From JAEUOS01 sp965279115 (GTDB lineage: Bacteria; Pseudomonadota; Gammaproteobacteria; Burkholderiales; JAEUOS01), in the NCBI GenBank assembly GCA_965279115.1, contig OZ257137.1, positions 6,696,001 to 6,760,000 on the forward strand: 64,000 nucleotides of DNA, in the 5' to 3' direction. The notes below the pieces were generated by a model that did no database searches, had not been told where the DNA came from, and was given only the letters and a program-made list of their open reading frames with translations. A program made the position numbers and the translations under genes. Positions 29,064-38,279 of the stretch are shown in pieces; position 1 is the stretch's first letter; every line of letters begins with the position of its first letter.

Positions 29064-30296
29064 TCAAATCACGCCGGCGGCGGCGAGACGCTCGATCTCG
29101 CCGGCGTCCAGCCCCAGCAGATCACCATAGACTTCAAGGTTGTGCTGACGCGGCATGGGCGCCGGCGTATCGTAGCCGGTTGCGGCCGCGCCGAACTTGA
29201 GCGGAAAACCCGGCGCGCCCACATCCGGCAACGGACCCAGTGTCGGATGCGCAAGCGGCACGTACATGTCGCGCTCCCGCAAGTGTGCCCAAGCGGCAAG
29301 CTCGTCCGGCCCGCGGATCACCGACCCGATGGCACCGGCGGCGATCATGGCCGCCACCGCTTCGGCGGTCGTCCGTGCTATTGCCCAGTCCCGCACCAGT
29401 GCGTCCACCTTGTCGTTGTTCGCGACCCGCCAGTCGAGGCTCTTCCACTCCGGATCGTCGATGAGGTCGGTACGCCCGATCGCCTGCAGGACACCAACCC
29501 ACTGCCCCGGCGTGGCCGCACCGAGCACCGCCCAGCCATCGCTGGTGGCATAGGTGTTGATCGGCGAGAAGCGCATGATGCGGTTGCCCTGCCGCACCGG
29601 CAAGCCGAGGCGTTCATACCAGTCGATCGGGTCATCGAACAGCATCGAGAACAGGCAGTCGACCATCGACACATCGACGAACTGGCCGCGCCCGGTATTG
29701 GCACGGTCGAGAAGCGCCGCCAGCACGCCGGACATCGCGAATGTGCCAGCCACCGCGTCGGACAGCGCGGTGCCTGCCTTCATCGGCGGCTGGCCGGGCA
29801 GCCCGGTCACGCTCATCAACCCGGCTGCGGCCTGCACGGTGACGTCATAGGCCTTCAGGTGGCGATCCGGACCGGTCGAGCCATAGCCGGTCAAGGCGCA
29901 GTAGACGATGCGCGGATTGCGCTCGGCCAGGGTGGCGTAGCCGATGCCAAGCCGATCGGCCACACCAACGGTGAAGTTCTCCACCACGACGTCGGCATCC
30001 TCGACCAGCCGCATGAACAAGGCACGCCCTTCGGCGTGCTTGAGATCGAGCGAGATCGCCTTTTTGCCGCGGGTACGCTTCAGGTAGTTGACGTTGAGGT
30101 CGTCCGGGGAGGCGCGGTCCAGGGTGACACCGCGAGTACCCGCGTAGGGTGGCGCCACCGCGACCCGCGACGCCCCCTCGGGTGAATCGATGCGGATGAC
30201 CTCGGCCCCCAGGCCTGCCAGGAAAAGTGTCGCCTGCGGCCCTGAGAAAAACTGCGTCAGGTCAAGCACCCGCACGCCATCAAGGATCTTCCGCAT
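29064..30296 (-). CDS. CaiB/BaiF family (class III) CoA-transferase
   Basis: A 410-residue type III CoA-transferase. These enzymes move CoA between carboxylic acids through an aspartyl-CoA intermediate. The start ILDGVRVLDLTQFFSGP is the family signature, and the probable catalytic Asp is Asp151 in HLKAYDVTVQAAAG. Length is normal. The gene is 15 bp downstream of the UGSC-family gene and 21 bp upstream of a Bug receptor, suggesting an operon for uptake and CoA activation of an organic acid of unknown identity. Confidence 0.9.
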   Translation of the reverse strand: MRKILDGVRVLDLTQFFSGPQATLFLAGLGAEVIRIDSPEGASRVAVAPPYAGTRGVTLDRASPDDLNVNYLKRTRGKKAISLDLKHAEGRALFMRLVEDADVVVENFTVGVADRLGIGYATLAERNPRIVYCALTGYGSTGPDRHLKAYDVTVQAAAGLMSVTGLPGQPPMKAGTALSDAVAGTFAMSGVLAALLDRANTGRGQFVDVSMVDCLFSMLFDDPIDWYERLGLPVRQGNRIMRFSPINTYATSDGWAVLGAATPGQWVGVLQAIGRTDLIDDPEWKSLDWRVANNDKVDALVRDWAIARTTAEAVAAMIAAGAIGSVIRGPDELAAWAHLRERDMYVPLAHPTLGPLPDVGAPGFPLKFGAAATGYDTPAPMPRQHNLEVYGDLLGLDAGEIERLAAAGVI

Positions 30297-30311
30297 TCGA
30301 AAGACCCGGCT

Positions 30312-30851
30312 TCAGCCGGCAAGCAGGAGGCGCTTCACCTGCATGGCGGCCTGGCGCGCGCGATGGCGCACCTCCTCGTCGGTACAGCTCGACAAGGGAT
30401 GATCAACCACAACCGGCTCGAGGGCAGGCATGCCCAGCGCCGCGCGTTGCGTCACGCACTCGCTGACGAATTCGGTGGTGACAATGACCGCCGTCGGGCG
30501 GCCGAGCGCTTCAAGCTCTATTCCGTCGTGCAAACTGCACGATGTGCAAGACCCTCAGTCGCCGATGGCGGTGATCACCACGTCATTGGCGGCCGCGATC
30601 TGCGAGATCATGTCGGCATCCGCAGTGTAGGAAAAGCCGCGCTTGACGTAGGTATTGACCGCCGAGAAACTGAACTCCGCGTTCAGGATCTCGACGGTGT
30701 AGGTGAGCAGCCTTCCCGCCTTCATCTTGGCATTGTCGAGCACTCCCAGACGCAAGCCATGCAAGTCGGTCATGCGCGCGGACAGCTTGCGCGCTTCGGC
30801 CACGATGACGCCGCGCGGATCGTATCCATACATTGGGGGGGCGAAGCTCAT
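30312..30851 (-). CDS. UGSC-family selenoprotein (in-frame UGA at codon 99)
   Basis: Two adjacent open stretches in the same frame, 30851-30558 and 30554-30312, are joined by a single TGA at 30557-30555. Across it the protein reads VVITAIGD-U-GSCTSCSLHDG, the exact signature of the UGSC selenoprotein family (Sec-Gly-Ser-Cys). The full product is 179 residues with Sec99. The Sec/Cys pair and strand order suggest a redox-active, thioredoxin-like role; no function is established. AAAGGAGA precedes the ATG at 30851. A perfect 7-bp hairpin 12 bases after the UGA fits a bacterial SECIS. The partner gene (30888-32012) is 36 bp upstream. Recoding explains the interrupted frame better than pseudogenisation because family motifs continue on both sides and nothing else is broken. 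Confidence 0.88.
30526..30542 (-). promoter_or_regulatory. Candidate SECIS hairpin for UGSC selenoprotein
   Basis: Immediately downstream of the in-frame UGA (12 bases) the mRNA reads TCGTGCA-GTT-TGCACGA, a perfect 7-bp stem with a 3-base loop beginning GU. The loop starts 19 bases past the UGA, within the window used by bacterial SECIS elements recognised by SelB. The hairpin lies inside the coding sequence, as in other bacterial selenoprotein genes. Confidence 0.7.
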
Positions 30852-30887
30852 GTTTCAGGTCTCCTTTGGAATGGTTCTCAAGCGGTC

Positions 30888-32012
30888 TTACAGGTAGCAG
30901 GTGCCGTCGATACAAACCGGTCCGCCATCGGGTGCGGTGCCGTCGACGGCGCGCAGCACCGGGCTGTTGTAATGCCCCCAGCCGGGAATGAACGACGAGA
31001 AGCGGCCGGCAGTGCCGCCGATGACGAACAAATGGATGTTGTCGGGCGATGGAACGATCGGGATGTCGGAATCCAGGTCGCGGCGGTAGTGTCTGGGCAG
31101 ATGGCGGTTGTAGGCCTTGCCGTACTTGTGGTCGTGCACCAGCTTGCCGAACTTGTTGGTGGCATACATCTGCAGGTAACTGCGCACGTCGTGACGCGTC
31201 CAGCCGTGCTTGGCGATGGTCTGCGCATGCTCGGGGCACATGGCGATGGTGCAATGCCCGCTCGCACGCGCGTTGTTGTGCACCACGGTGGTCATGGAAG
31301 AAATCACGTCATCCAGGATTCCCTCGGGGTCGTTCGGCAGCATGCTGCTGACGTTGTGATTGGCCTCGGCGCCGATCACGAACACCGTCGAATCGCCTGG
31401 CTTGTAGCCCTTCTCGACGTGATAGGGCGCCCACGGGCTGTCTTCCTCGTTCTCGGCGACGCAATAACTGTACTTGGCAGGCGACCCTTGCGTGCTCTTG
31501 TCGAGCACGCCGGGCAACGCGCCGCCCACGTTCAATAGGATCAGCCGGATCGCCCGCCCGATGGTGGCATTGGCCCGGTTCCCGGGACCGAACGCGCCAT
31601 GGCCGCCGTTCATGCCGATCTGCTTGCGCACCGGTCCGTTGACCACCACCAGCGGCGCGATCAGGTGCGTGGTGGCCTGGATGGCGTTCAGGTTGAAGTG
31701 GCTTTCGCACATCGCCCGCATCGCTGCGCGCAGCACGGGGGCGTAAGCGGGCAGGCAGCCCGCCATCACCGCGTTGATGGCCATCACGCGGCGCGTCATG
31801 TTGCCCCAGCGGGGCGGCACGCGCGCCTCCAGCAGCTCGGGATCTCCGCCCAGCGCTTCGACCATCGCGTCAACCTTCTCGGGGGTCGGCGGTACCACCG
31901 GCAACCCGTCGGTATAGCCCTGGGCGAAATACCATTCCTGTGGATCAGCGTCGTCGAGGGACGTCATGTCCGCCGCCGGCGCCACCACCGCATTTTGGAT
32001 ATCGGCTTGCAC
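30888..32012 (-). CDS. Conserved partner protein of UGSC-family gene, function unknown
   Basis: A 374-residue protein I cannot assign to a characterised enzyme. The GTG start at 32012 is supported by a GGAGGAG ribosome site 9 bases upstream. Visible features: no signal peptide, an N-terminal AQGYTDGLPVVPPTPEKVDAM segment typical of this uncharacterised family, Gly/Asn-rich stretches (GMNGGHGAFGPGNRANATIG), several His (HNVSSM, SGHCTIAMCPEHAQ), scattered Cys and a C-terminal CIDGTC pair. Cys and His could bind metal or form a redox site. It lies 36 bp upstream of the UGSC selenoprotein gene, so a common enzyme complex is plausible but inferred. Confidence 0.72.
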   Translation of the reverse strand: MQADIQNAVVAPAADMTSLDDADPQEWYFAQGYTDGLPVVPPTPEKVDAMVEALGGDPELLEARVPPRWGNMTRRVMAINAVMAGCLPAYAPVLRAAMRAMCESHFNLNAIQATTHLIAPLVVVNGPVRKQIGMNGGHGAFGPGNRANATIGRAIRLILLNVGGALPGVLDKSTQGSPAKYSYCVAENEEDSPWAPYHVEKGYKPGDSTVFVIGAEANHNVSSMLPNDPEGILDDVISSMTTVVHNNARASGHCTIAMCPEHAQTIAKHGWTRHDVRSYLQMYATNKFGKLVHDHKYGKAYNRHLPRHYRRDLDSDIPIVPSPDNIHLFVIGGTAGRFSSFIPGWGHYNSPVLRAVDGTAPDGGPVCIDGTCYL

Positions 32013-32069
32013 TGTCTGTGTCTCCTCCGCTTTTGCGGGATGAATCTACCATGCCCGAAGGACGGCCGT

Positions 32070-33110
32070 TCAGAAGACCGCGTGGTCGCCCCGCTCGGGC
32101 ATCGGGGCTCCGCCGATGATCCGCGCATAGAAATCAAAAAGCGTCTGCGTGCCCGTGCCTGGAGTTGCGGCGGCGTCATACCGGCCGGTGAGCGGGTCGA
32201 GCACCAGCATGGACTCGGTCGCGTAATAACGCCCGATCCGCGCCAGTTCGGCTTTCACCGCCAGTCCGGGCAGCATGCGTCCTGCAAAATCCAGTCCGCC
32301 GATCACGGCATCCAGCACACCGACCGGAACCCTCTTGAAGCGCGCCGGTTGCCCCAACAGCCGAAACAGCGCCTCCCCTTGCTGGCGCGGCGTGATCGCC
32401 TCGCCCGGTCCGCCAATCGGAAGGATGCGGTTGTGGCGGGCCGTATCGTCAAGACAGTCGGCCATGTACGCGCCAAGATCATCGTCGCTGATCGGCTTGC
32501 ACGCAGTCAGGGTGCCATCGCCGAACACGAGGAAGGGCTTGCCACGCCTGACCCTCTCGATCTGCCCCGAAAGGGACTTGAAGAACGCGGTCGGCCGCAC
32601 GATCGAGTAGGTCATGCCGGATTCGATGAGGTCCTTCTCGAAGGCGAGCTTGGCCTGCTGAAACGCGAGCAGTGGCTTCTGCACGCAGATCGCGGACAGG
32701 AGCACCACTTGCGAGACGCCGGCCGCGCGCGCAGCCTCGAGCGCATGAACATGCGCCTGATGGTCGATCGCCCAGGCGTCGCGCGGCACCCCGGTTCTCG
32801 ACGCGAGGCAGGTGACCAAGGCATCGAAAGTCTCGCCCCGGAACCCGTCCTGCGCCAATGATGCGGGGCTGCAAACATCGCCAAAACGGATCTCCGCGTC
32901 CGGCAGCAGGTGCGCGCAGTCGTCTGGCGAGAGCCGCCCTCCCGCGCCGGAGCGCGGGCGGATCAGGCACACGACCTCATGCCCCTTGCGCACCAGCGCA
33001 GCCGTGGTCGCACGGCCGATGGTGCCGGTCGCGCCGAGCACCAGCACACGCCGGGGTTCCCGCGATAACGGCGGCACCGCCTCCCCGGCGGAATCGGTGG
33101 TCGGGTTCAT
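32070..33110 (-). CDS. bciA: Divinyl (proto)chlorophyllide a 8-vinyl-reductase (BciA-type)
   Basis: A 346-residue SDR-like NADPH reductase with Rossmann motif VLVLGATGTIGRAT. The segments VTCLASRTGVPRDAWAIDHQAHV, LLSAICVQKPLLAFQQAKLAFE, YSIVRPTAFFKSLSGQIERV, FGDGTLTACKPISDDDLG and the end PERGDHAVF match proteobacterial BciA along its length. BciA reduces the C8 vinyl group of divinyl chlorophyllide in bacteriochlorophyll synthesis. No other bch, puf or crt gene is nearby, so the gene stands outside any photosynthesis cluster in this window. The frame is intact. Confidence 0.88.
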   Translation of the reverse strand: MNPTTDSAGEAVPPLSREPRRVLVLGATGTIGRATTAALVRKGHEVVCLIRPRSGAGGRLSPDDCAHLLPDAEIRFGDVCSPASLAQDGFRGETFDALVTCLASRTGVPRDAWAIDHQAHVHALEAARAAGVSQVVLLSAICVQKPLLAFQQAKLAFEKDLIESGMTYSIVRPTAFFKSLSGQIERVRRGKPFLVFGDGTLTACKPISDDDLGAYMADCLDDTARHNRILPIGGPGEAITPRQQGEALFRLLGQPARFKRVPVGVLDAVIGGLDFAGRMLPGLAVKAELARIGRYYATESMLVLDPLTGRYDAAATPGTGTQTLFDFYARIIGGAPMPERGDHAVF

Positions 33111-33132
33111 CGGCGCCCCGCCATGGAGACTC

Positions 33133-35160
33133 CTAGCGCTTGAGAATGGTCAGCAGATTGTAGAAATCATCGGTGAAGATCTGCAAGTCCTTGCGCGCCG
33201 GCGCGGGTTCGGACGCCTTCTTGATGTTGGGCGACTCCAGCAAGGCCTTGTTGCGCGTGACGATCACCTGGTCGGTGGAAGACGTGTAGTAATCGGCACC
33301 TTCGGCCCAGTCGCTCACCCACGCGGTGTGCATGCCGAACTCGTCGGCGAGACGGCGGATTACCGGCATGAGATCGACGAAGCGGTTGGTCGCCTGGAAC
33401 ACGATGGAACCATCCGGCTTGATGTGGCGCACGTAGGTCGCCATGGCTTCACGGGTGATCAGGTGCATGGGAATCGAATCCCCCGAAAACGCGTCGATGG
33501 CCAACACATCGTACTGGCGCGAAGCCTCGCGCTCCAGGGCCAGGCGGCCGTCGCCCAGGACATGCTCAACCTTGGCCCTGGTTTCCTTCTGGAAGGTGAA
33601 TTCGCGCGCCGCCAGATCCACCACCACCGGGTCGATCTCATAGAACACCCAGGTGTCGCCGGCACGGCTATGGGTCAGGAGCGCGCCCGCGCCAAGACCG
33701 ATCACCCCGACCTTGCGCGGGCCGTCGAGCGACGCCAGCAGGCGGCCGTAGGCGGACGTGCGTGCGAAGTAGCTGGTCGGCTCCATCGTGCGGCCCGGTT
33801 CCATGTGCTGGCCGCCATGGTTGATGCCGCCGTGGTACATCACGCGGAAGCGGCTCGGGTCGGTCTGGTCGCGGGTGCGCACCACGCCGTAGAAGTTGCG
33901 ATCCATTTCACGCACACCGCGGGTGTAGTACCGGATGGCGTCCATGTCGAACTTGATCACGCCGGCGATCACCACCAGTGTGGCGATGCGGAATACCCAT
34001 AGCGCGCCCGGGCGCGCAACCGGCAGGCCCCACACCCGCAGCGCCAGCAGTGCGCCCAGCAACACCAGCACGATGTGCATCTCGTAGTAGCCGCGCAGCG
34101 CCAGCGGCGCGCCGATGGCCACCAGCAAGGCGCCGATCGCGCCGCCCACCGACATCATCAGGTAATACAGGGTGAGATGGCGCGGGTCCGGCTTCAGGCG
34201 CGCCAGTTCGCCATGGCAGAACATGCAGGCAGCGAACAGGCCGAGGGCGAACAAGGGCAGCACATAGCGCAATTGGAGGGAATCCACCTGCCAGGCCATG
34301 CCGACCACGCACGCCGCCAGCAAAGGCATGAACACCGCGCGCGAATACCAGCGCGGGTGGTCGAAGCAGATGATGAAGGTCAGGAGGTACAGGGCCAGCG
34401 GCAGCACCCACAGGAACGGCACCGATGCGATGTTCTGCGTGATGTGGTTCGACACCGCGAGCAGGACGCACGATCCTGTGGCCGAGAGCACCAGCCAGGT
34501 GAGCAACTGCCCGATCCGCACCAGCGCAACGGGCGATTCGGCTGCGGCGCCGGACGGCGCGGCGTTGTCGCGGGTCGCAGCCTTGCGGATCGAATGCATG
34601 CCGGTGGCGATGCACACCAGTGCGAAAGCCGCGTACAAGCCTGACCACAGCTTGGCCGAGGTGTTGACCCCGAAGAAGGGCTCGACCAAGACCGGGTAAC
34701 CCAGAAGGGCGAGCAGCGAGGCGAAATTCGACAGCGCGAACAACCGGTATGGGACGCTGGTGTTGAAGCGCTGCCAGTACCAGGCCTGCAACAGCGGCGT
34801 GGTGGTGGAAAGCAGCAGGTACGGCAAGCCGATGGTGACGGTGAGCAGGCCGAGGATGCGCAGGATGGGATCCTCGTTGCCGGCCGGCTTCCACGACACA
34901 TCCGCCAGGATCGGCAATGTCGCCAGCGACACCGCCAGAAGGGCCGCGTGCAGATACAACTGCTGGCGCGGTTTCAACCAGCGTACCGAGGCATCCGCAT
35001 AGGCATAGCCCGCCAGGAGCGCGCTCTGGAAAAACAGCAGGCAGGTGGTCCACACCGAGGCCGCGCCGCCGAACCAGGGCAGGATCTGCTTGGCGATCAA
35101 GGGCTGAACCAGGAACAGCAGGAAGGCGGACAGAAAAATCGTGAGTGCGTAGGGAAGCAT
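33133..35160 (-). CDS. Membrane-spermidine synthase-like fusion protein
   Basis: A 675-residue protein. Roughly the first 420 residues are membrane-spanning helices of the kind annotated 'fused MFS/spermidine synthase' (YALTIFLSAFLLFLVQPLIAKQILPWFGG at the N-terminus). The C-terminal ~230 residues are a SpeE-like Rossmann domain (GVIGLGAGALLTHSRAGDTW, YEIDPVVVDLA, YDVLAIDAFSGDSIPMHL). In true spermidine synthases the catalytic Asp lies in the DD/DAF region, here DAFSGD. Polyamine synthesis is not proven. The ATG at 35160 was preferred over a TTG five codons upstream. It is 22 bp upstream of bciA. Confidence 0.85.
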   Translation of the reverse strand: MLPYALTIFLSAFLLFLVQPLIAKQILPWFGGAASVWTTCLLFFQSALLAGYAYADASVRWLKPRQQLYLHAALLAVSLATLPILADVSWKPAGNEDPILRILGLLTVTIGLPYLLLSTTTPLLQAWYWQRFNTSVPYRLFALSNFASLLALLGYPVLVEPFFGVNTSAKLWSGLYAAFALVCIATGMHSIRKAATRDNAAPSGAAAESPVALVRIGQLLTWLVLSATGSCVLLAVSNHITQNIASVPFLWVLPLALYLLTFIICFDHPRWYSRAVFMPLLAACVVGMAWQVDSLQLRYVLPLFALGLFAACMFCHGELARLKPDPRHLTLYYLMMSVGGAIGALLVAIGAPLALRGYYEMHIVLVLLGALLALRVWGLPVARPGALWVFRIATLVVIAGVIKFDMDAIRYYTRGVREMDRNFYGVVRTRDQTDPSRFRVMYHGGINHGGQHMEPGRTMEPTSYFARTSAYGRLLASLDGPRKVGVIGLGAGALLTHSRAGDTWVFYEIDPVVVDLAAREFTFQKETRAKVEHVLGDGRLALEREASRQYDVLAIDAFSGDSIPMHLITREAMATYVRHIKPDGSIVFQATNRFVDLMPVIRRLADEFGMHTAWVSDWAEGADYYTSSTDQVIVTRNKALLESPNIKKASEPAPARKDLQIFTDDFYNLLTILKR

Positions 35161-35279
35161 CGGAGAAATCAGCAAACGTCCAGGTCACCGGAGGCGACGA
35201 ACTTGTCAAAAAAAGCCGGCCACCCGGAAGGCGGCGCGGCTGGCGGTTACGGGCTGGCAAGGCTGCGCTCTGGCAGTCC

Positions 35280-36254
35280 TCAGGCACGCGGCGTCTTGAT
35301 CTCCTCGAGCCGGTCTGTCGCCGGCGGCGGCGTACGTGAGAGCGCGTCGATCTCGGCGCGCAGCTCGGGCGTCATCGCCACATCGACGGCGGCCAGGGAA
35401 TCACGCAATTGTTCGACATTGCGTGCGCCGATGATGGGCGCAGTGATCGCCGGATGGGCACCGACCCAGGCCACCGCGGCGGCCACCGGATTGAGGCTTC
35501 TCGCCTTGCAGAAGGCCGCGAACTTCTCCGCCACCTCGAACATCCACTCCTCGCCGTAGCGCGCCTCGTACATCTTGTTGCTCTTGAGCCTGCCGCTGGC
35601 CGCGCCCGAGTACTTTCCCGAAAGCAGGCCTGCCGCACCCGGGCTGTAGGGAATGACGCCGACGCCATTGGCCTCGGCCATCGGCAGGATCTCGACCTCC
35701 GCCTGGCGCTTGACCAGGTTGTACATCGGCTGGATCACCTGCAGGCGCGCCCAGTTGTTGCGCTCCTGGATGTCGATACTGCGCTGCACCTGCCAGGCCG
35801 CATAGTTGCTGACCGCGGGATACAACACCTTGCCGGAACGCACCAGGTCTTCCAGCGCGCGCATCGATTCCTCGATCGGGGTGCGCTTGTCGAACTGGTG
35901 CAGGAAAAGCACGTCGACACGGTCGGTCTTGAGGCGCTTCAGGCTGGCTTCGATGGCGCGCACCACATGCCGGCGCGAGGTGCCGCGGGCGTTGATGTCG
36001 TCGCTCACCGGATTGAAGCACTTGGTGGTGATGACCAGATCGTCGCGGTGCCCCTGGATCAGGGCACCCAGTATCTCCTCGGAGCGCCCCTTGTTGTACT
36101 GGTCCGCGCAGTCGAAGAAGTTGATGCCCGCGTCGCGGCATGCCTTGTACATGGCCGTGGAAGTGGGCTCGTCGGCGTCCCCTCCGAAGGACATGGTGCC
36201 GAAGCACAGTTCGGATACGCGGACGCCGGTACTGCCTAGAGGTTTGAATTTCAT
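35280..36254 (-). CDS. Aldo/keto reductase
   Basis: A 324-residue (beta/alpha)8 NADPH-dependent reductase. The tetrad is visible: Asp48 (FFDCAD), Tyr53 (QYNKG), Lys78 (ITTKCF) and His119 (LFLHQFD). SNYAAWQV and the C-terminal IIGARNVEQLRDSL form the cofactor-binding end. It resembles the YghZ/Tas/YajO-like group. Substrate unknown. It is divergent from the enoyl-CoA hydratase gene at 36408, with about 150 bp between. Confidence 0.92.
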   Translation of the reverse strand: MKFKPLGSTGVRVSELCFGTMSFGGDADEPTSTAMYKACRDAGINFFDCADQYNKGRSEEILGALIQGHRDDLVITTKCFNPVSDDINARGTSRRHVVRAIEASLKRLKTDRVDVLFLHQFDKRTPIEESMRALEDLVRSGKVLYPAVSNYAAWQVQRSIDIQERNNWARLQVIQPMYNLVKRQAEVEILPMAEANGVGVIPYSPGAAGLLSGKYSGAASGRLKSNKMYEARYGEEWMFEVAEKFAAFCKARSLNPVAAAVAWVGAHPAITAPIIGARNVEQLRDSLAAVDVAMTPELRAEIDALSRTPPPATDRLEEIKTPRA

Positions 36255-36407
36255 AGCGCTAGTTTAACGCGGAGCGCCAGTGCGGTGAGAAGCCGCGCAA
36301 CGACTCCAAACGTCGCCTCGACCACCCGCTTCCGCCGGCACCACGCCCGAGCGATACTGTGGCACCTGCGATGCAAGCGTCCTTTCAATCCCGCTGAGGC
36401 GACCGAC

Positions 36408-37163
36408 ATGATCCTGACCGAAGACCAAGGCCGCGTGCGCCTGCTGACCCTGAACCGGCCCGAGGCCCTCAACGCCTTCAACAGCAAGATGTTCGAAGCA
36501 CTGGCCAATGCGTTGAGCGCCGCGGACGCGGACGCCAATGTCGCCGTTGTCGTGCTCACCGGTGCCGGCCGCGCCTTCTCGGCGGGTGCCGACCTGGCCG
36601 AGGCGCCGCAGTCCGCAGGCAGCAGGATCGGGGTTGCCGAGATGCTCGAAGCCCTGCTGGTGTTTTCCAAGCCCTTGTTGCTGGCGATCAACGGACTTGC
36701 CGTCGGGATCGGCGCCACCATGTGCGGGATGGCGGATCTGGTCTTCATCGCCAGTACCGCACGCTTGCGCTGCCCTTTTGTACGGCTGGGTCTGGTGCCC
36801 GAAGCGGCCAGCACGCTGACGTTCCCGGCGTTGATGGGGCGGCAACAGGCCAGCTGGATGCTGATGAGTTCCGAATGGATGGATGCACAGTCCAGCAAGG
36901 ACGCCGGCCTCGCCTTCGCGGTTTGCGAGCCTGGTTCGCTCATGGAGACCGCGCTCGATCATGCGAGGAAGCTGGCGGCGTTGCCGATCACATCCCTCAG
37001 GGAAACCAAACGACTGATCGTCGAGCCCCGGCGCGACGCCATGCGACAGACACTCCAGGCGGAGCTGCGCATGATCGCCTCGCTGCGCGGCGGCCCCGCC
37101 AACCAGGAGGCCGTCAACGCCTTTCGCGAGAAGCGCGAGCCGGACTTTTCGCGCCTGACGTGA
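36408..37163 (+). CDS. Enoyl-CoA hydratase/isomerase family protein
   Basis: A 251-residue crotonase-fold protein. LLTLNRPEALNAFNSKM and GAGRAFSAGADLAEAP form the CoA-binding and first oxyanion-hole region, AINGLAVGIGATMCGMADLVF gives the second oxyanion Gly, and FVRLGLVPEAAST holds a Glu where crotonases carry a catalytic acid. The ATG at 36408 follows a GAGGCGAC ribosome site. Crotonase members hydrate, isomerise or hydrolyse acyl-CoAs; the reaction here cannot be fixed. A nitronate monooxygenase gene follows 117 bp downstream. Confidence 0.9.
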   Translation: MILTEDQGRVRLLTLNRPEALNAFNSKMFEALANALSAADADANVAVVVLTGAGRAFSAGADLAEAPQSAGSRIGVAEMLEALLVFSKPLLLAINGLAVGIGATMCGMADLVFIASTARLRCPFVRLGLVPEAASTLTFPALMGRQQASWMLMSSEWMDAQSSKDAGLAFAVCEPGSLMETALDHARKLAALPITSLRETKRLIVEPRRDAMRQTLQAELRMIASLRGGPANQEAVNAFREKREPDFSRLT

Positions 37164-37280
37164 CGGCCCCCGCCGCATCCACGCCGACAGCGGCTGCAAC
37201 CCTGATCAGCACTTCGCTGATAATCCGCAGAATCCGCTTTCTTGTCGCCCCGTCGCCCCCTCCCAAACCAAGCTCAATTC

Positions 37281-38261
37281 ATGACCACCCCTACCCGCAG
37301 CCTGCCTCCCGTTCTCAAGAAGATCAAGTTCCCCGTCATCGGATCACCGCTGTTCATCATCAGCAATCCGAAACTGGTCATCGCCCAATGCAAGGCCGGT
37401 GTGGTGGGTTCGATGCCCGCGCTCAATGCGCGCCCCGCCGCGCAACTCGACGAATGGCTGGCCGAGATCACCGAGGCCCTGGCCGCGCATGACCGCGCCC
37501 ACCCGGATTCACCGGCCGCGCCGTTCGCCATCAACCAGATCGTGCACCGGAGCAACGACCGCCTGGAGCACGACATGCAGGTGTGCGCCAAGTACAAGGT
37601 GCCGATCGTCATCACCAGCCTGGGCGCGCGCGAAGACGTCAATCAGGGCGTGCACGGCTGGGGCGGCGTGGTACTGCACGACGTCATCAACAACGTCTTC
37701 GCCCACAAGGCGATCGAGAAAGGCGCCGACGGGCTGATCCCGGTGGCGGCCGGCGCCGGCGGCCACGCCAGCGTGAAGAGCCCGTTCGCCATGGTCGCGG
37801 AAATCCGCGATTGGTTCGGCGGCCCAGTGGCGCTTTCCGGCGCGATTTCCTCGGGCGGCGCCATTCTCGCCGCGCAAGCTATGGGTGCCGACTTCGCCTA
37901 CATCGGCTCGGCCTTCATCGCCACAGAGGAAGCACGTGCGGTGGAAGGCTACAAGCAGATGATCACCCAGTCCGATTCGGACGACATCGTCTACAGCAAC
38001 TTCTACACCGGCATCCACGGCAATTACCTGAAGGGCAGCATCCGTAACGCCGGCATGGACCCGGACAACCTGCCGCAAAGCGACCCCAGCAAGATGAACT
38101 TCGCCAGCGGGGAAGGCGCGAACGCCGCCAAGGCCTGGAAGGACATCTGGGGTTGCGGCCAGGGCATCGGCGCGATCCGCGAAGTGCTGCCGGCGGCCGA
38201 ACTGGTGGCCCGCTTCAAGCGTGAGTACGCCGAGGCGCGGGCGCGCATTTGCGCCGGCTGA
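37281..38261 (+). CDS. Nitronate monooxygenase / FMN-dependent 2-nitropropane dioxygenase family
   Basis: A 326-residue TIM-barrel flavoprotein. It begins near LKKIKFPVIGSPLFIISNPKLV; LIPVAAGAGGHASVKSPFAMV supplies the FMN-phosphate and active-site His region (GGH), and VALSGAISSGGAILAAQAMGADFAYIGSAFIAT is the standard phosphate-binding loop. These enzymes oxidise nitronates, and some relatives are enoyl reductases. The start was moved to the ATG at 37281, 13 codons inside the longest frame, because the upstream codons lack family similarity. It converges with the Bug gene ending at 38280. Confidence 0.9.
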   Translation: MTTPTRSLPPVLKKIKFPVIGSPLFIISNPKLVIAQCKAGVVGSMPALNARPAAQLDEWLAEITEALAAHDRAHPDSPAAPFAINQIVHRSNDRLEHDMQVCAKYKVPIVITSLGAREDVNQGVHGWGGVVLHDVINNVFAHKAIEKGADGLIPVAAGAGGHASVKSPFAMVAEIRDWFGGPVALSGAISSGGAILAAQAMGADFAYIGSAFIATEEARAVEGYKQMITQSDSDDIVYSNFYTGIHGNYLKGSIRNAGMDPDNLPQSDPSKMNFASGEGANAAKAWKDIWGCGQGIGAIREVLPAAELVARFKREYAEARARICAG

Positions 38262-38279
38262 TCGGGACGGGCCGCGGCC

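Noticed and set aside
30312..30851. Reading the UGSC locus as two short genes or a pseudogene
   Set aside because: The UGSC signature spans the UGA exactly, both sides share one frame, and a SECIS-like hairpin follows; no other lesion is present.
33133..35160. Calling the SpeE-like fusion a genuine spermidine synthase
   Set aside because: The Rossmann domain is related, but the polyamine-site residues are not clearly conserved and the large membrane half is absent from true SpeE.
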